A stretch of DNA of 64,000 nt from Cryptomeria japonica (GCF_030272615.1 NC_081414.1:764627413-764691412), one strand, 5' to 3'; counted from the stretch's first letter, positions 22,826-34,896 are shown. Translations and numbers: made by a program. The notes: a model not told the origin generated them from the letters alone.

Positions 22826-23044
22826 ATGAAAGAAGCAGAGATCGTATATAAATTGTTGAAGCTCTTGATTGTAATAATTACTTCTTTAATAGTATTAATT
22901 GCTATAAATTTTTTTAAATCTTTTGTATCTCTGCAAATCTTTCCCATAAATGCACTATTGTGCGAAAATGGAAACAACTATGAACCAGTACCAAATTGGC
23001 AAGTATCACATTGGAAGTCGTGGGGACATAGTGGATTGTCGTAA
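22826..23044 (+). CDS. Possible small membrane protein or first exon (72 codons)
   Basis: ATG 22826 to TAA 23042. Residues about 8-35 form a hydrophobic helix (LLKLLIVIITSLIVLIAINF) after a short charged N-terminus. A polar segment follows with CENGNNYEPVPNWQVSHWKS near the end. The sequence around the stop reads GTC|GTAAGT, a good plant 5' splice site, so this could be exon 1 of a larger signal-anchored protein whose other exons are lost or not recognised. There is no homology call, and it may be a chance ORF. Confidence 0.25.
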   Translation: MKEAEIVYKLLKLLIVIITSLIVLIAINFFKSFVSLQIFPINALLCENGNNYEPVPNWQVSHWKSWGHSGLS

Positions 23045-23755
23045 GTGAATAGATATATATTAAATGAACAAAATTATCGATCGTGATTCATGACATTTGA
23101 TACGTGTCTATTGAATCCAATTCCATTCCGGGCACTTTTTGGTGAGCTATGTTCTCTTTAGAAAATTGGGCCGAAATAAAACTTCAGCCATTGATCTACG
23201 ATCATCAAACGATTTAAAATCATTGATAGATTTTAGGTATGTGTCACCCTTTACGTGTCAAAGAGGCTGCGCTTATTGATACATCGTGCAGAGTCCAGAC
23301 TCAATGTATTATGTGATGTGATGTACTAATGTGATGTGACGTGCCTTGTCTATTAATGGCAATTGGCAATGAATTCATGAAATCGCCAATGAATTATATA
23401 TTGTACCATAAATAACAAAATATTCACCACAACAAATTAAATAATTTTCAAGTAGTGGAAAAAAATCGCCAATACATTTAAATAATTTTTCCTTCGGAGT
23501 AAAATTTTTCGCTCATACAATTATATATTTGTTCCTTTTAACAAAAATTATTCGCCTCCCACAATAAATATTTTCCCCATAGAACAAGGTATTATTCGCC
23601 AGAAATTTATGGCATTTTTCGTACCCTTGAAAAAAAATTGCCAATACAAAATAATTTTTTCCTCATTTTAAAAAAAAATTTCGCCATCGATATGAAAATT
23701 TCCCCCAAAAAATAATGTCTGATTCGCCAGGATTTTACACAGTTGCCCGGGGGGG
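23045..23755. other. AT-rich segment with a diverged copy of the 19-20 kb repeat
   Basis: At 23103-23260 the order ATTCCGGGC, GGGCCGAAAT, AGCCATTGATCT, ATCATCAAACG and a CACGTGTC-like end repeats the array unit at 18991-20180 in the same orientation, with many changes. From 23380 to 23740 the DNA is AT-rich with scattered ATCGCC/TTCGCC words. No gene is seen. Confidence 0.55.
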
Positions 23756-23759
23756 GTTT

Positions 23760-24560
23760 CTTAAAGTTATCCCTCCTGACCTTGTTCTTGAGCAAGAACC
23801 ATTCTTGAAGGCTTTGAGAGCCATGAGTGGTAAAACTTTAGAGGGAGTGGCTCTTTTCAGTGGAAAGATGAATCCAGATGCTCTCATAGAATGAATTGAA
23901 GGCTTGGAAAACCACTTTGAATGTGATGGAATAACTGAAGCACAAAAGGTTAAAGTAGCAAAATCAAGGTTGAGAGGGGCAACCTTAACTTGGTGGAAGT
24001 TCATCCAAGAGGAAAGGGTGAAAGCAGGTAATAAACCAATAGCCACCTAGAAGGCAATGGTAGCCAAAATTAGAGAAACCTATCTTCCTGAAGACTGTGA
24101 AATCCAACTACATAGGAAAAGACAAAACTTGAGGCAAAAAGACTTAGATGTCAGTAGCTACACTGAAGAATTTAAAAAACTATGCATGAGATCCAAGGTA
24201 GTAGAGGATGAGAGTATAAAAGTAGCAAGGTATTTGAATGGACTGATATGGAACATACAAGAAGAGATGAGTTTTCTATGTCCGCAAACAGTTCACGAGT
24301 GTTATCAACTAGCACTCAAAGTGGAAGAGAAGAATAAGAGAAAGAAAGAACAAAGAAATAGAGGCAGAGGTAGGGGTAGAGATGGTAGAGGCCATAGAGG
24401 AATTTTTGGTGGAAGAGGAGATCAAAGGTCCCAAGGAGAATCCAAACTTATTGAGCAAAGTGGTGATTCATATAGCAAGAGAAGCTATAGAGGAAGGGGA
24501 TCTATTGAGAAAACTTATCTGCTGGGAGTTTCATCTGCAAAGCATTGGTACGCTTAGGTA
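23760..24560 (+). pseudogene. Ty3/gypsy gag fragment
   Basis: One frame encodes a retrotransposon gag domain: VALFSGKMNPDALIE, ENHFECDGITEAQKVKVAKS, LRGATLTWWKFIQEE, VSSYTEEFKKLCMRS and PQTVHECYQLALKVEEKNKR. An RG-rich basic tail (RGRGRGRDGRGHRG) follows. TGA and TAG codons near 23893 and 24050 interrupt it. Protease and RT do not follow; the frame ends near 24560, and a minus-strand copia fragment begins about 70 bp later. Confidence 0.85.
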
Positions 24561-24629
24561 CCTAAAAAGAATGACCATCATAGTCAGAAGCAATAATATT
24601 CTTCATAGCTTGATTTTACAGTGAAGGTG

Positions 24630-24990
24630 AAGAATCTATATTCGTCTTCTTGGACTCCACAAAAGCACTATTGCATTGTATAATGCATGCAATTAGCTTA
24701 TACAAGGTGCCTATTTGAACACCCTTAGAAAGCACCATATAACCTCTATTCATCTTTCATCCACCTTGCAAGAAAACAACTTTCATACTCACATCACTCA
24801 ACTTACTTATAGAGAGTAGATTTTGTGCCAAATCTAGGATGTGCATTACACCATCAATCCACTTCACTCTACCATCAGGGAATCTAATCTTGACTCTTCC
24901 ATGGCCAACAAATTTTAAATGAGAATCATCACTGAGATATACCTTCCCACCATCATATTCTTCATACTTTGTAAACCAACCCCGATGTGA
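24630..24990 (-). pseudogene. Ty1/copia protease to GAG-pre-integrase fragment
   Basis: On the minus strand the frame reads GWFTKYEEYDGGKVYLSDDS, GRVKIRFPDGRVKWIDGVMH, ILDLAQNLLSISKLSDVSMK and GYMVLSKGVQIGTLYKL. This parallels the protease C-terminal part of the copia element at 47370-47700 (EYEGFNGGKVYLGDDSPLD, then RNLLSVSKL). One TGA interrupts it. The fragment is isolated, with no LTRs. Confidence 0.85.
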
Positions 24991-26220
24991 AAAGTCTTGA
25001 ACAGATCAAAATACTAAGATGTGGAAGGGGGGGTGAATCAATATTCTACTTGAATTCTAAAATTGAAACAAATAATAAACTAATCTTTGTTTAATCTTAA
25101 TTATCCTTGAAAACACATAAGTGAATTGCACAACACAACCACAGAAGAGATACCAAATATTTTTATATGTGTAAAATCCAATAAGGGAAAAACCACATAC
25201 ATGGTTAACTCTCAAGATAATATAGCTAGTTAAATGAGATTACAAAACAGGCTCACTGTGCGGAGGGCTTAATGCTAAGATACAATTGACTTATTGTTAG
25301 AAAGGCTTACTGCCAAAAGGATTGAACTGATAAAATTGCATCTACACATGCATGAGATCAGTTCTATTTAAAGCTCTGACAATTTACTAACTTCTTGCAG
25401 CAAATCCGGTTAAGAACCTCTGCAAAACACTTCACCAACTTATTGCCATACACTAATTGCTTGCAGAAGATCCGGTTAAGAACCTCTACAAAAAACTTCA
25501 CCAACTTATTGCACCAATCTGAACCAATCCTCTGACTTTTTCACTTATCACTTCTATCCTTCGCTCATGCTCACTTTCCCTTTTGCAATATACTTTCTCA
25601 TACTCTTCCACATACTCTCTCTTTTACAATCTTCTCTATCATATTCTTCCATAATCTAGGACACATGCTACAACCACTGAAGAAAAATACCAATCCCTAT
25701 AAAACTAAGTGAGAAAATACATTAAAGTTACTCAAAATAAAACCTACATGCACACAAGTCAGTAGTTTGTGAAAATCAGTCTTGGACAGTCAAACCTACA
25801 AAGATTTGTTAGCAGACAGATTATAAAAATTTAATTTTTTTGCAGACAGAAGGTATGAAAATGCTAAAATGATAAAAGCGCTATCTTGTGAATAAAAAAT
25901 GCTAACCTGTGAGAGAAAAGCGTTAACCTGTGCAATGAAAGCGCTAAACTGCGTAATAAAAGCGCTAGTTCTCAAACAAAAGCACTAACCTAGGAAATAA
26001 AAGTGCTAACCTGTAAGACAAAAGTGCTAACCTAAAGGATGAAAACGCTAACCTATAAAGAAAAAGCGCTAAATTGAGAGCCAAAAGTGCTAACCTAGGT
26101 TGTAAAAGAGCTACCTTATTTCACATAGGCGTGAAACATGTTTACAAAAGCATTATTTCATTATGTTTTAGTAAGAATTGGATAGGATATTAGAAAAAAA
26201 AAGATGTGTGAGGCTTGAGC
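24991..26220. other. LTR-like non-coding sequence
   Basis: The stretch starts with GGAAGGGGGGGTGAATCAAT, very like the GAGGGGAGGGGTGAATCAGT near the end of the NA-2 LTRs (50835, 57670). It also contains the same kind of AAAAACCACATACATGG/TTGCAC words found inside them, so it is probably part of an LTR of a related family (minus orientation). Precise ends and a TSD were not found. It contains the 21-bp minisatellite at 25857-26115. Confidence 0.45.
25857..26115. repeat. Degenerate 21-bp minisatellite, about 13 units
   Basis: A core AAAAGCGCTAACCTGTG recurs with a 20-22-bp period. The GCGCTA-like hexamer begins near 25862, 25878, 25899, 25920, 25941, 25962, 25982, 26003, 26024, 26046, 26066, 26088 and 26109. 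Core variants include GTGCTA, GCACTA and ACGCTA. The period is a multiple of three, so one frame gives a recurring KALTC-type heptad, but stop codons interrupt it. Spacer-free repeats and degeneracy rule out a CRISPR. Confidence 0.9.
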
Positions 26221-27065
26221 CCTAAGGTGGGTGCCAAAAATTGTACCAACTTAAGTTTCACCTCAAAGAAATTACCTTCAACCTTGTTAGTCTATCATAA
26301 AAATATAACTCAAGCTTCAACCAATAAAACAACATGAAATAAAAACAAAATAAAGATTATACCTTCATGATTTATGTCTCATTGTGTCCTAACCCCATTG
26401 TTCTTGGTTGTAGATGATTTTGCTCTCAGACAAGCACTAGTAGCTTCCAAGATGGCAAGTGTGGAATGGAGTTGTATTTGATATAATATGCAAAAACTAA
26501 GGCTATGATAATGATTTATGCTAAATTACTCTAAAATGCTAAACAAATGAACTCACAGATGCAAAGATAAAGACTCTTGATTGACTATAAGATTAGCTAT
26601 TAGTTCCAAAAATGGCTTAGGAGGCCTCTATTTATAGATTTGTGAGTGTATAAGCTTAGGTGGCAGAGATCAACGGTCATGATTAAATCTTCCAATTTGG
26701 ATGGCTATGAGCAAGAGGCTGAGATGTGAGAGATAAAGGTGGAAGATGTTCCTCCTACATCTACATGATGTTGGAAAAGGTGGAAGGAGAAGCCAAGTGT
26801 CACTTATCTCACCTTGACTGAGAAGAAGACTTGAAAAAATATAGGATAGTTGGAGAAGATTTATGGATAAGAGGAAAAATGGACTCAACTCCCTCCAAAG
26901 ATGTAGGAAGGTTGGAGAGAATATAGGGAGGTTGAGGAATGGGTGTACTTACACATTATTTGAAGAATAAATTTGGAAGTTTAAGATAATGATGTATTAA
27001 TATTTTAAAAATATTAGTATCTTTAGCCACATGATTGATGAGTTGGAAAAGATGAAGATGATGTG
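26221..27065. other. Non-coding sequence left of the LTR array
   Basis: No coding potential. Words such as AAAGATTATACC, GGCCTCTATTTATAGA and GGTGGCAGAGATCAACGGTC give it the look of an LTR (U3 with a TATA-like TATTTATAGA near 26630). The arrangement parallels the solo LTR at 34902-35715 without close identity. It joins the truncated left LTR of the array at about 27066. Confidence 0.4.
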
Positions 27066-28005
27066 GAGATGAGAAAGAAACTAGAGCTACCCTACGCTTT
27101 GAAGAGTAAACCCTGAATGTAAATATAAATTTAAATGTAAATGCTCCAAATAAAATGTGCTAAATGATATAAGGCATGAATGTAAATGTGCAAATTGACA
27201 TAAAGAAGCTCATACAAAGACATGAAAATAACATGAAATCATACCAATCCCCAAGGGAGGGATATTTGCCACTAGATCTCCTATTACTTTTCAATGTCTT
27301 CAAGGCTCCTAATTGATGATAAATTCTTGATGAATGTTGTTGAATTTTGTTGAAGACTCCACATAGGCTTCTCTTTCACTACATAGAAGGCTCCTTGCAC
27401 TCCAAAAACCAGCTCTTAGATTCTTAGATCTGATAGATCCTAGTTGCCTTCAAATGAAGAAAGATAACTCTTATGTATGAAACCCTAGATCTTAATTTCG
27501 ACTTAATTTAATCTTTAGGCCAACCTAGGAATTGAATATCTTGCCAATATTCTAAGGTTAAGCATTATAATATCATATAATTATGCTCCCAAAATTTTGG
27601 AAAAAATTTGAGGATCATGTGCACTTTGCACATGGTCCGACCAACTTTTCACCAAATGTTTAGAGTTGTTAGATATGATGATATTAGAGAAAATCCCAAA
27701 GTTACAACTGATTTTGAGGTGTTTTGATAAGCGAATTTTAGCCTTAAAGGTCAAAATAGGACATAATTAGGGCTTATGACTAAATGATTTATTGGAGGAA
27801 TAAAATAAAAAGGGGCACACTTAAGGTAAAGGGCCCAATTTTATGATGTATGAAGTTATGAAATATGACTCTAGATTTAATTAAATTAATTTATTAAATG
27901 CTTAAAGGGAAATTACAATGCAAGATGCAAACACACTAAGGCAGGTGCTAAGCTAAGTGTGGAATTGTACCACCCTAGCAAGGTTGTACAATTTACGACA
28001 CTACA
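27066..28005 (-). repeat. Left LTR of the tandem array, truncated
   Basis: From about 27066 to 28005 the sequence matches 33370-34265 and 58980-59890, ending ...GACACTACA. The part matching 32653-33370 is missing, so this copy lacks about 700 bp. It follows the polypurine tract of internal region A (minus strand), so it acts as that unit's 3' LTR. Confidence 0.8.
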
Positions 28006-29025
28006 TTTATCCCCCACTTTACAGTCATATGACACTATGTGCATATGAAAGCTAAAGTAAAGAAAAGTAAACATTCATGAAAAAGGATATATCCACAAGT
28101 TATCAGATGAAGCCCCCAGTGGTATTTGTAGTACACAGTTAGGAACCGCACCCTACAAAATCACCTAAATGCTTACTAAGGAAGGTGATGAAAATTTGAG
28201 GTGGCTATATGCCCCCCCTGTTTCGGCTTGCTAATTTTTAGTTGAAACAGGGTATCATGTTTACCACATTGAATTATGAAAGAAGATTGATGACAAATGC
28301 TCACAAGAATATTTGAAACAAGATCAAAAACTAATGGAGAATCATATGGTAAGAAAGAGAACTAAACCTCAAGTCCAACAAAACAAAGAGTGTGAGGATT
28401 TGAGAGTTCTCTAACACAAGATAAAATATTTAAATGGAAACAAATGCAAGAGATACAATCCAAAAAAAATGCAACTCCATAAAGGAAATTGGAAAAGAAT
28501 GAAGGATTGAAATGACATCAAAGAGAGATTATTTATAGCAACACTCTTCTAAAGAATACAAGAGATCCTCATCAGGGACATTCATGTTTACAAAATAGAA
28601 GGGTTTATTATAAAAGATGCTACTCAATGAAGAAAAGAAATTGATGAATGATCAAAGACATCCAACACCAAGGAGGCAGTTCCAATTAAGGATATGTACT
28701 TAAGATCCCCATTAGGGACAATTGTTCCAATATGAGAGAAGGAATTCAAATATGAATACACCTCTACAATCAATAAGAAATTATTATAGAAGACACTAAT
28801 TCACAAAGGGGAAGTTTTAATCTCAAGGAGAGATGTTTGAAATCACTCTTGCCCCCCCCCCCCCCCCCCATATATAGGGAGAAGAGATGAGATAGAAATG
28901 GGCTATTATGTTGCTTCAAAAAAGTATGATTACACGTGAAATTGTACCATCATTAATGAGAATGAGCCCCCAATAAGGGAGCTACCAATGTCACATAATG
29001 ATGAGCAACATAATAGACATTATTG
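28006..29025. other. 3' non-coding part of unit A
   Basis: Between the last ORF pieces and the left LTR there is about 1 kb of AT-rich sequence with a C18 run (28852-28869) followed by ATATATAGGG. The equivalent region of unit B (34266-36149, minus the solo LTR) has CCCCCCACCC at the same place. A short open frame at 29026-29340 is partly conserved in unit B, so it may be the degraded end of the polyprotein in another frame. Confidence 0.55.
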
Positions 29026-29333
29026 TTATTTAAAGAAATGATAAGTTGAATGAGGTATTTGAATATGACATGTTAAATGCTCTACTATAAGTGAGATTAA
29101 AAATATGTATAAGCTTATAAATGTTAAAAAGTCTTTAGAAATAGAGAAGTTTATAGGAGAAGAATAGGCCACTAAGTAATACTTTTCTTGCACACAAGAA
29201 ATCTTATGAGAGGGATAAGTGTAATTCATTAGAGAATTATTCCTATAAGAAAGAATTTTAGAATGAGTAGAAGATAAAGTCTCATAATTGGGAATAGAAA
29301 TCTCTTGAGGAGATTCATAAAGAGATTTGTTCA

Positions 29334-32315
29334 TCACCAAGATTTCCTTATGAGGGGATGAGTGTTGAAAGAAGTAGAAGATGAGTTAATTGAGGTGAAG
29401 TCATCATCGCTACAAAATAAAGCATTCAGATTGAGAGATGGTCTTTTAGATTCTTTGGTGGGCTTAGAAGGATTATATCCAAGTCCAAATGAAGCTTCAT
29501 GTTTGTTATGTTCTAAAGGAACTTTAATTCCTTGTTCATTTGTGCCACAACCATTTCCACTATAGCCACTCTTAGATAAAATGTGAAAACCAGGACCATA
29601 AAGGGATGCCAATTCAGAAAGAGATGGTGATGCCTCATAGGTCTCAGTGCTATATGAATTAGAGGAAGTATTTGAAGAATTATTTGAATTAGAAGCAGCC
29701 GCAAAGTGGTTACTTAGTTGTTTAGACAAAGTGGATTTCTCTTTAGGTTCCTCCTTATATTTCTCCTTCCTAGTCTTAAATTATTTCCGAGATACTCTAT
29801 ACTCTCCTAAAAAAGTAGGTTTAAAGTCTACAGATCCCCAATCATCATTTGAGAACACTCCTTTGGGAGAAAAGATATGCTCGGGAGGAGATTCTGATTG
29901 AGTAGAAGAATCAGGAGTACTGGAAGGAAAAAAATCATTAAAGGAAATAGACGTATTTGAATAAGTACGAGGATTTGGAGAAGAATGAGAAGTAGTTGAA
30001 CAAGAAGATCTAGATTTTAATGGTTCTTGAGGTTTGTTAGCTAACAAGGTATATGCCTTATTGTTATAAATGAACTTGAATTTCCTACACAAAGTTGAGG
30101 GGACAACTTGCATGCTATTAATCCAAGGTCTCCCTAATAGAAGGTTATATGTCAAATTACAAGGCATAACATGAATAGGTGTAGATACAAAGATAGGACC
30201 TACCTTAACAAGAAAGGTTATGGCACCTAAAGCTTGTTTAGCAATATTATCAAAGCCTCGAATAGAAATAGATGTAGGTTCAATGAGAGAATGATCCACA
30301 TTAATCTTATCCAATAAGGTCATACCACAAACATTAAGGCCAGACCCATTGTCCACAAGGGTTCATCTTATAGCACTATCATTGATAATATTAACCACAA
30401 TCATAAGAGGGTCATATTGATGTTGGATTTCACAAGAAGGTAACTCTTCTTGTGTGAATACAATTTGAGCTTTGGGTTTGTTTGTAGGATCAATCAAAGA
30501 AGCCATGTTATTAGGTGTCACTGTAGGTCAGACATCTAAGTTTTTCAAAGCATCTTATAACATCCCATGCTAAGCAGGTGAAGTTTGAACCAAATCCCAA
30601 ATAGAAATCTTAGCAGGAGTAGGTTTAAGTTGTTCAATTAGATCATACTCCTTACTAATATTTTGTGATATACGAGGTGCTTGTGGAAGAGTAGGTTGAG
30701 AGGGAGAAAGTGGAGTTGGGATAACTAGAGGAGGACTAGGTTGACTATTGTTTCTTGTGTTGTAAGTATGAGAAACCCCATTATAACTCTCTTCAATGAT
30801 TTTCTTAGCATACTCATAAGGGATATTTTTAGGACAACCTCCTTGCACAGTAATAATAGGTTTCTTAGTAGTGCAAAAAGAATCATTAGCATAACCACCT
30901 TGAACCTCTAAGATAGGCTTACGTTGAAAACTTTGAGAATGAGAAGAACCTTGAACTATGAAGAGGGGTTTATTAGGTGTTTCATTCACATGTATCAAAA
31001 TTATTGAAGATGGTTTAGGAATATCAAAGGTACCCTGATGAATTTTAGAAGAAGAATGGACAAGATTGTTTGAAGAATTGTTGATAGTCTCTTCTTGCAC
31101 TAAAATGTTATCATGGATAAGATCAATTTTAGGAGGTAGACTAGAATTAGGCATTGATGTTTTAGCAGGAAGAATATTATTAGGAAGGGTCATATCATCC
31201 TCTATTATCAAAGGATCTACAAGGAGAATATACTCTCTAGGAGAAGGATCAACATTACTCTCTAAAATTTTACCTTTGAGAGGGAGATCTTTGAAAGAGA
31301 TCTTAACAATATCTTCTTGAACTAAGGTATCCATATGAGTAGAACCTAGTTTTGGAGAAGGGGATGTCTTACCTTTAGAGGAAAAATGATTGAGATTCAT
31401 GGTAGGTGAGATACTATGAAGGGGGCTACTCTAATAGGCTATAGAATAATCAACACCTTCTTCTAATGGTTCATCCCAAATAGTGAGGTCATTGAAGAAA
31501 GTATTAGAAATATCTTGCACAAATATGTCCTTATTGTTATTGCTAATTTTGGGAGAACGGATAACATTGTTTATTAAATCTTCATCCTTAAGAGGGAGAT
31601 CATCACTACATGTGTTTAAATCATCTGATTGCCTCAAAATGTGTTCAATAGGATCTTTAAGGGAGAGAGAATTAAGGAAATTGTTTATGATTTCATCTTC
31701 TTTCTCTAAGGCATATTTAGGGGTAGGAGAAACTTCGGAGCAAGGAGAAGCATTTCTTATTAATGCATCATCTCTAGTGGGAATATTGTTGAAGTCAAAA
31801 GAGGAGATGCCATCACTAGACAAAGTAGGGGCAATACCATCTTCTTGCACAAAATGATCCTCATGAGGGGAGTTTTCTTTAGAAGGGAAATGAACATATT
31901 TCTTTAAAGAATAAGGAAGGAGATCTTTGAAAGAAGTGCTCATAACCTCTTGCTGCACTAACATGCCCCCATTGGTAAGACCAAATTTAGGAGAAGATAA
32001 TTCAATGTCCATCAATACCTTTTCACTTAGAGAGGCATCATGTAAATAATGTAAAGTAACATTAAGAAATGTGTTTATGATATCATCCTTTTCCTCTAAG
32101 ATAGTGAGATGGGAAGGGCACATTTTAGGAGAATTGTCAAGATCACTCTTCAAATCTTCATCCTTAGAGCATGGGAGAATTTTGAAGGGATTGGTATCAA
32201 CTCTTTTAGGCACTAAAATGTTGTCATAGATAGGAGGAGGTTCTTTAAGAGATAGAAAAAATGAAGCAAGGGAAGCTAACCCATTATCACATTTATGAAA
32301 TGAATGAATCATCAC
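29334..32315 (-). pseudogene. Repeat-rich gag-like protein fused to aspartic protease and G-patch (unit A)
   Basis: One minus-strand frame of 994 codons, without frameshifts, is interrupted by about six stops (e.g. 31431, 30570, ~30369, 29781). Residues 1-580 lack a normal Gag domain. They repeat a degenerate module at least five times: SPK or PPK, then a spacer, then LVQE/FVQE/LVQQ and S-F-x-D-L. A second module, KPI-x-x-VQGG, follows. The retropepsin part carries RTLVDNGSGLNVC (DNG in place of DSG/DTG) and LTYNLLLGRPWINSMQVVP near 30150. After a linker comes GPGFHILSKSGYSGNGCG, then EASFGLGYNPSK, a G-patch-like segment (about 29600-29450). The order protease then G-patch is known in some Ty3 elements and betaretroviruses. 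No polymerase follows. Confidence 0.75.
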
Positions 32316-32652
32316 AACATTTTTCCTCTTTCAAATGATCATATGCAAAATAGAAGGAAATGTTCAATTTTAACCAATGCAAGCATAATAAATATTGATT
32401 TAGAAAATTAAATTTATAAGTGGCACGTGTTCCTAAATGAAATCTAAAATTAATGATCCAAATTAAGCTATCCACAAGTTCAATTTTGAAAAAAATTAAG
32501 GTTCTAGCAAAAATTAACCTCTAAATTCTTTGAAATGTGCAAGAAATTGAAACATGTAAATGTAAATTTGAATTTGAAATAGAAAAAGAACTCAGATCTT
32601 AGAACATAAATCAAAATTAAAGAAGATTGGCTTCATGTCAGGTTCACCAAAA

Positions 32653-34265
32653 TGTGGAGGCAGAAAAAGAGAGACCAAGTGACTAAGACCTAATCCCACT
32701 TTAGCGAAAACATTGGGAATACGAAAGAGCCTAGGGAAATAGCTCACTTTGGCTACTTATTGTGAGAAAGAGAGAGCCAAGGATTATCTCTTAGGGTTTC
32801 TATTCCTCTTGTTGTATGTGATGAGAAAAATTAGGGTTTAATTGATCAACTAGACTAGGAGATAAACAATGAAGCATATATGAACTGAAATTGAATAAAC
32901 TTGCAGACCTGAAACTGAGATACTAAAAGAAGACAAGGGGGAGGAATTTTAATGCGTACCTGATGTTGAAAACCGAGCCAAACTTACTAGGACTAGGGTT
33001 CCACGCCCCTGTCCTATTTCAGTAGATAGGAGGTTGTAACTGACAGACTGCAATTCTGAGATCCTGAACCTATATACTACCAAAAATCACTATAAAGTGG
33101 AGGGACCATGGTAGAATGTCCTTGTCCCAGATAGATTTGTGAAAATCTAAGACTACTGGGTAGTGCTTGTGCTTTTTCCTGAGCTGAAAGTTCTCTGGGG
33201 CACCTGTTTCTACACCTGCAACTGAAAAGAGAGGGTTTGGGTGGCTATATAGGGTTTTTCCTTAGTCAAACCCCTGTTTTGGTGATTCCCACCTCCACAA
33301 ATAGCTGATAATGTACTAAAAAATGTGTGTCCTAGAACCTTCTATGTATGAAAGATCCTAAATGAGAAATAAATTATAGCTACCCTATGGCTTTGGAGAG
33401 TAAACCCTAAATGTAAATGCTCCAAATCAAATATGCTAAATGATCTAAAGAATGAATGTAAATGTGAAAATTGATGTAAAGAAGCTCATACAAAGACATG
33501 AAAATAACATGAAATCATACCAATCCCCAAGGGAGGGATATTTGCCACTAGATCTCTTATTACTCTTCAATGTCTTCAAGGCTCCTAATTCATGATGAAT
33601 GTTGTTGAATATTAAAGAATCCACATAGGCTTCTCTTTCACTACATAGAAGGCACCTTGTGCTCCAAAAACTCGCTCTTAGATTCTTAGATCCAATAGAT
33701 CTTAGTTGCCTTCAAATGAAGCAAGAGAACTCTTATGTATGAAACCCTAGATCTTAATTACAACTTAATTTCATCTTTAGGCCGACCTAGAAATTGAATT
33801 CGCCAATATTTTGGTGTTAAGCATTATAATATCATAGAATTATGCACTAGAAATTTTGGGGAAAAAGTCAAGGACCCTATGCACTTTGTGCATGGTCCGA
33901 CCAAATTTTCACCAAATTTTTAGGGTCGTTAGATATGATGATATTAGAGTGAATCCAAAAGTTACAACTCATTTAGAGGTGTTTTGATATTCGAAACCAA
34001 GCCTTAAAGGTCAAAATAGGACATAATTAGGGTTTATGATTAAATGATTTATTGGAGGAATAAAATAAAAAGGGGCACACTTAGGGTAAAGGGCCCAATT
34101 TTATGATGTATGAAGTGATAAAATAGGACTTTAGATTTAATTAAATTAATTAATTAAATTATTAAAGGGAAATTACAATGCAAGATGAAAACACACTAAG
34201 GCAGGTGCTAAGCTAAGTGTGGAATTGTACCACCCTAGCAAGGGTGTACAATTTATGACACTACA
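32653..34265 (-). repeat. Middle LTR of the tandem array (complete, 1,613 bp)
   Basis: Read on the plus strand it starts TGTGGAGGCAG and ends GACACTACA, so the LTR is TGTAGTGTC...CCTCCACA on the minus strand. It is both the 5' LTR of unit A (primer binding site directly at 32652) and the 3' LTR of unit B (polypurine tract AAAGTGGGGGCTAAA at 34266-34280). It matches the left copy (27066-28005) and the right copy (50247-50798 plus 58824-59890). Confidence 0.85.
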
Positions 34266-34896
34266 TTTAGCCCCCACTTTAGCAATCATACGACAATAGG
34301 TGCATATACAAGTTAAAATAAATAAAATTAAACATTCATGAAAAAGGATATATCCATAAGTTATCAGATGAAGCCCCAAAAGGTATCTACGTTACACAGT
34401 TAGGAACGAAACCCTACAAAATCAAATGTTAGATAAAATCACAAAATTACCTAAATGATTACTAAGGAAGGTGATAAAAATTGGAGGGTAGCTATATGAC
34501 CCCTATGTTTCAGCTTGCTAATTTTAGTGAGTTGAAACAGGGTATCATGTTTACCACATAGAATTGTGAAAGAAGATTGATGAAAAATACTCACAAGAAG
34601 ATTTGATACAAGATCAAAAACTAATGGAAAATAATTTGGTAAGAAAGATAACTAAACCTCAATTCCAACACAAAACAAAGTGTGAGGATTTGAGAGTTCT
34701 CTAACACAAGATGAAAGATTTAAATGAAAACAAATCCAAGAGATGCAATCCAAAAAAATTGCAACTCCATAAAGGAAATTGGAAAATAATGAAGGATTAA
34801 AATGACATCAAAGAGAGATTATTTATAGCAACACTCTTCTATAGAAGGAAAGAGATCCTCATCAGAGACATGCACATTCACAAAATAGAAGGGTTT

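Larger units (their letters stand above)
28006..32652 (-). mobile_element. Internal region A of a non-autonomous LTR element (gag-like, protease, G-patch)
   Basis: Bounded by the left LTR (ends 28005) and the middle LTR (starts 32653). On the minus strand it begins TTTTGGTGAACCTGACATGA (candidate primer binding site, 32631-32652). It ends in a polypurine tract at 28006-28022 (AAAGTGGGGGATAAA on that strand). One long broken ORF (29334-32315) lies between. Reverse transcriptase, RNase H and integrase are absent, so mobility would have required enzymes in trans. An uninterrupted run of 18 C occurs at 28852-28869. Confidence 0.8.

Noticed and set aside
25857-26115. CRISPR-like array
   Set aside because: Units are degenerate and abut with no unique spacers, and the window is plant nuclear DNA.
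26670-26888. 72-residue minus-strand ORF
   Set aside because: Low-complexity chance frame in LTR-like DNA with no motif or homologue.
27057-27068. TGTGGAG at 27062 as the true start of the left LTR with an internal deletion
   Set aside because: The preceding GATGA does not match the GTAAT after the right LTR, so no target duplication supports it; left as a truncated LTR.
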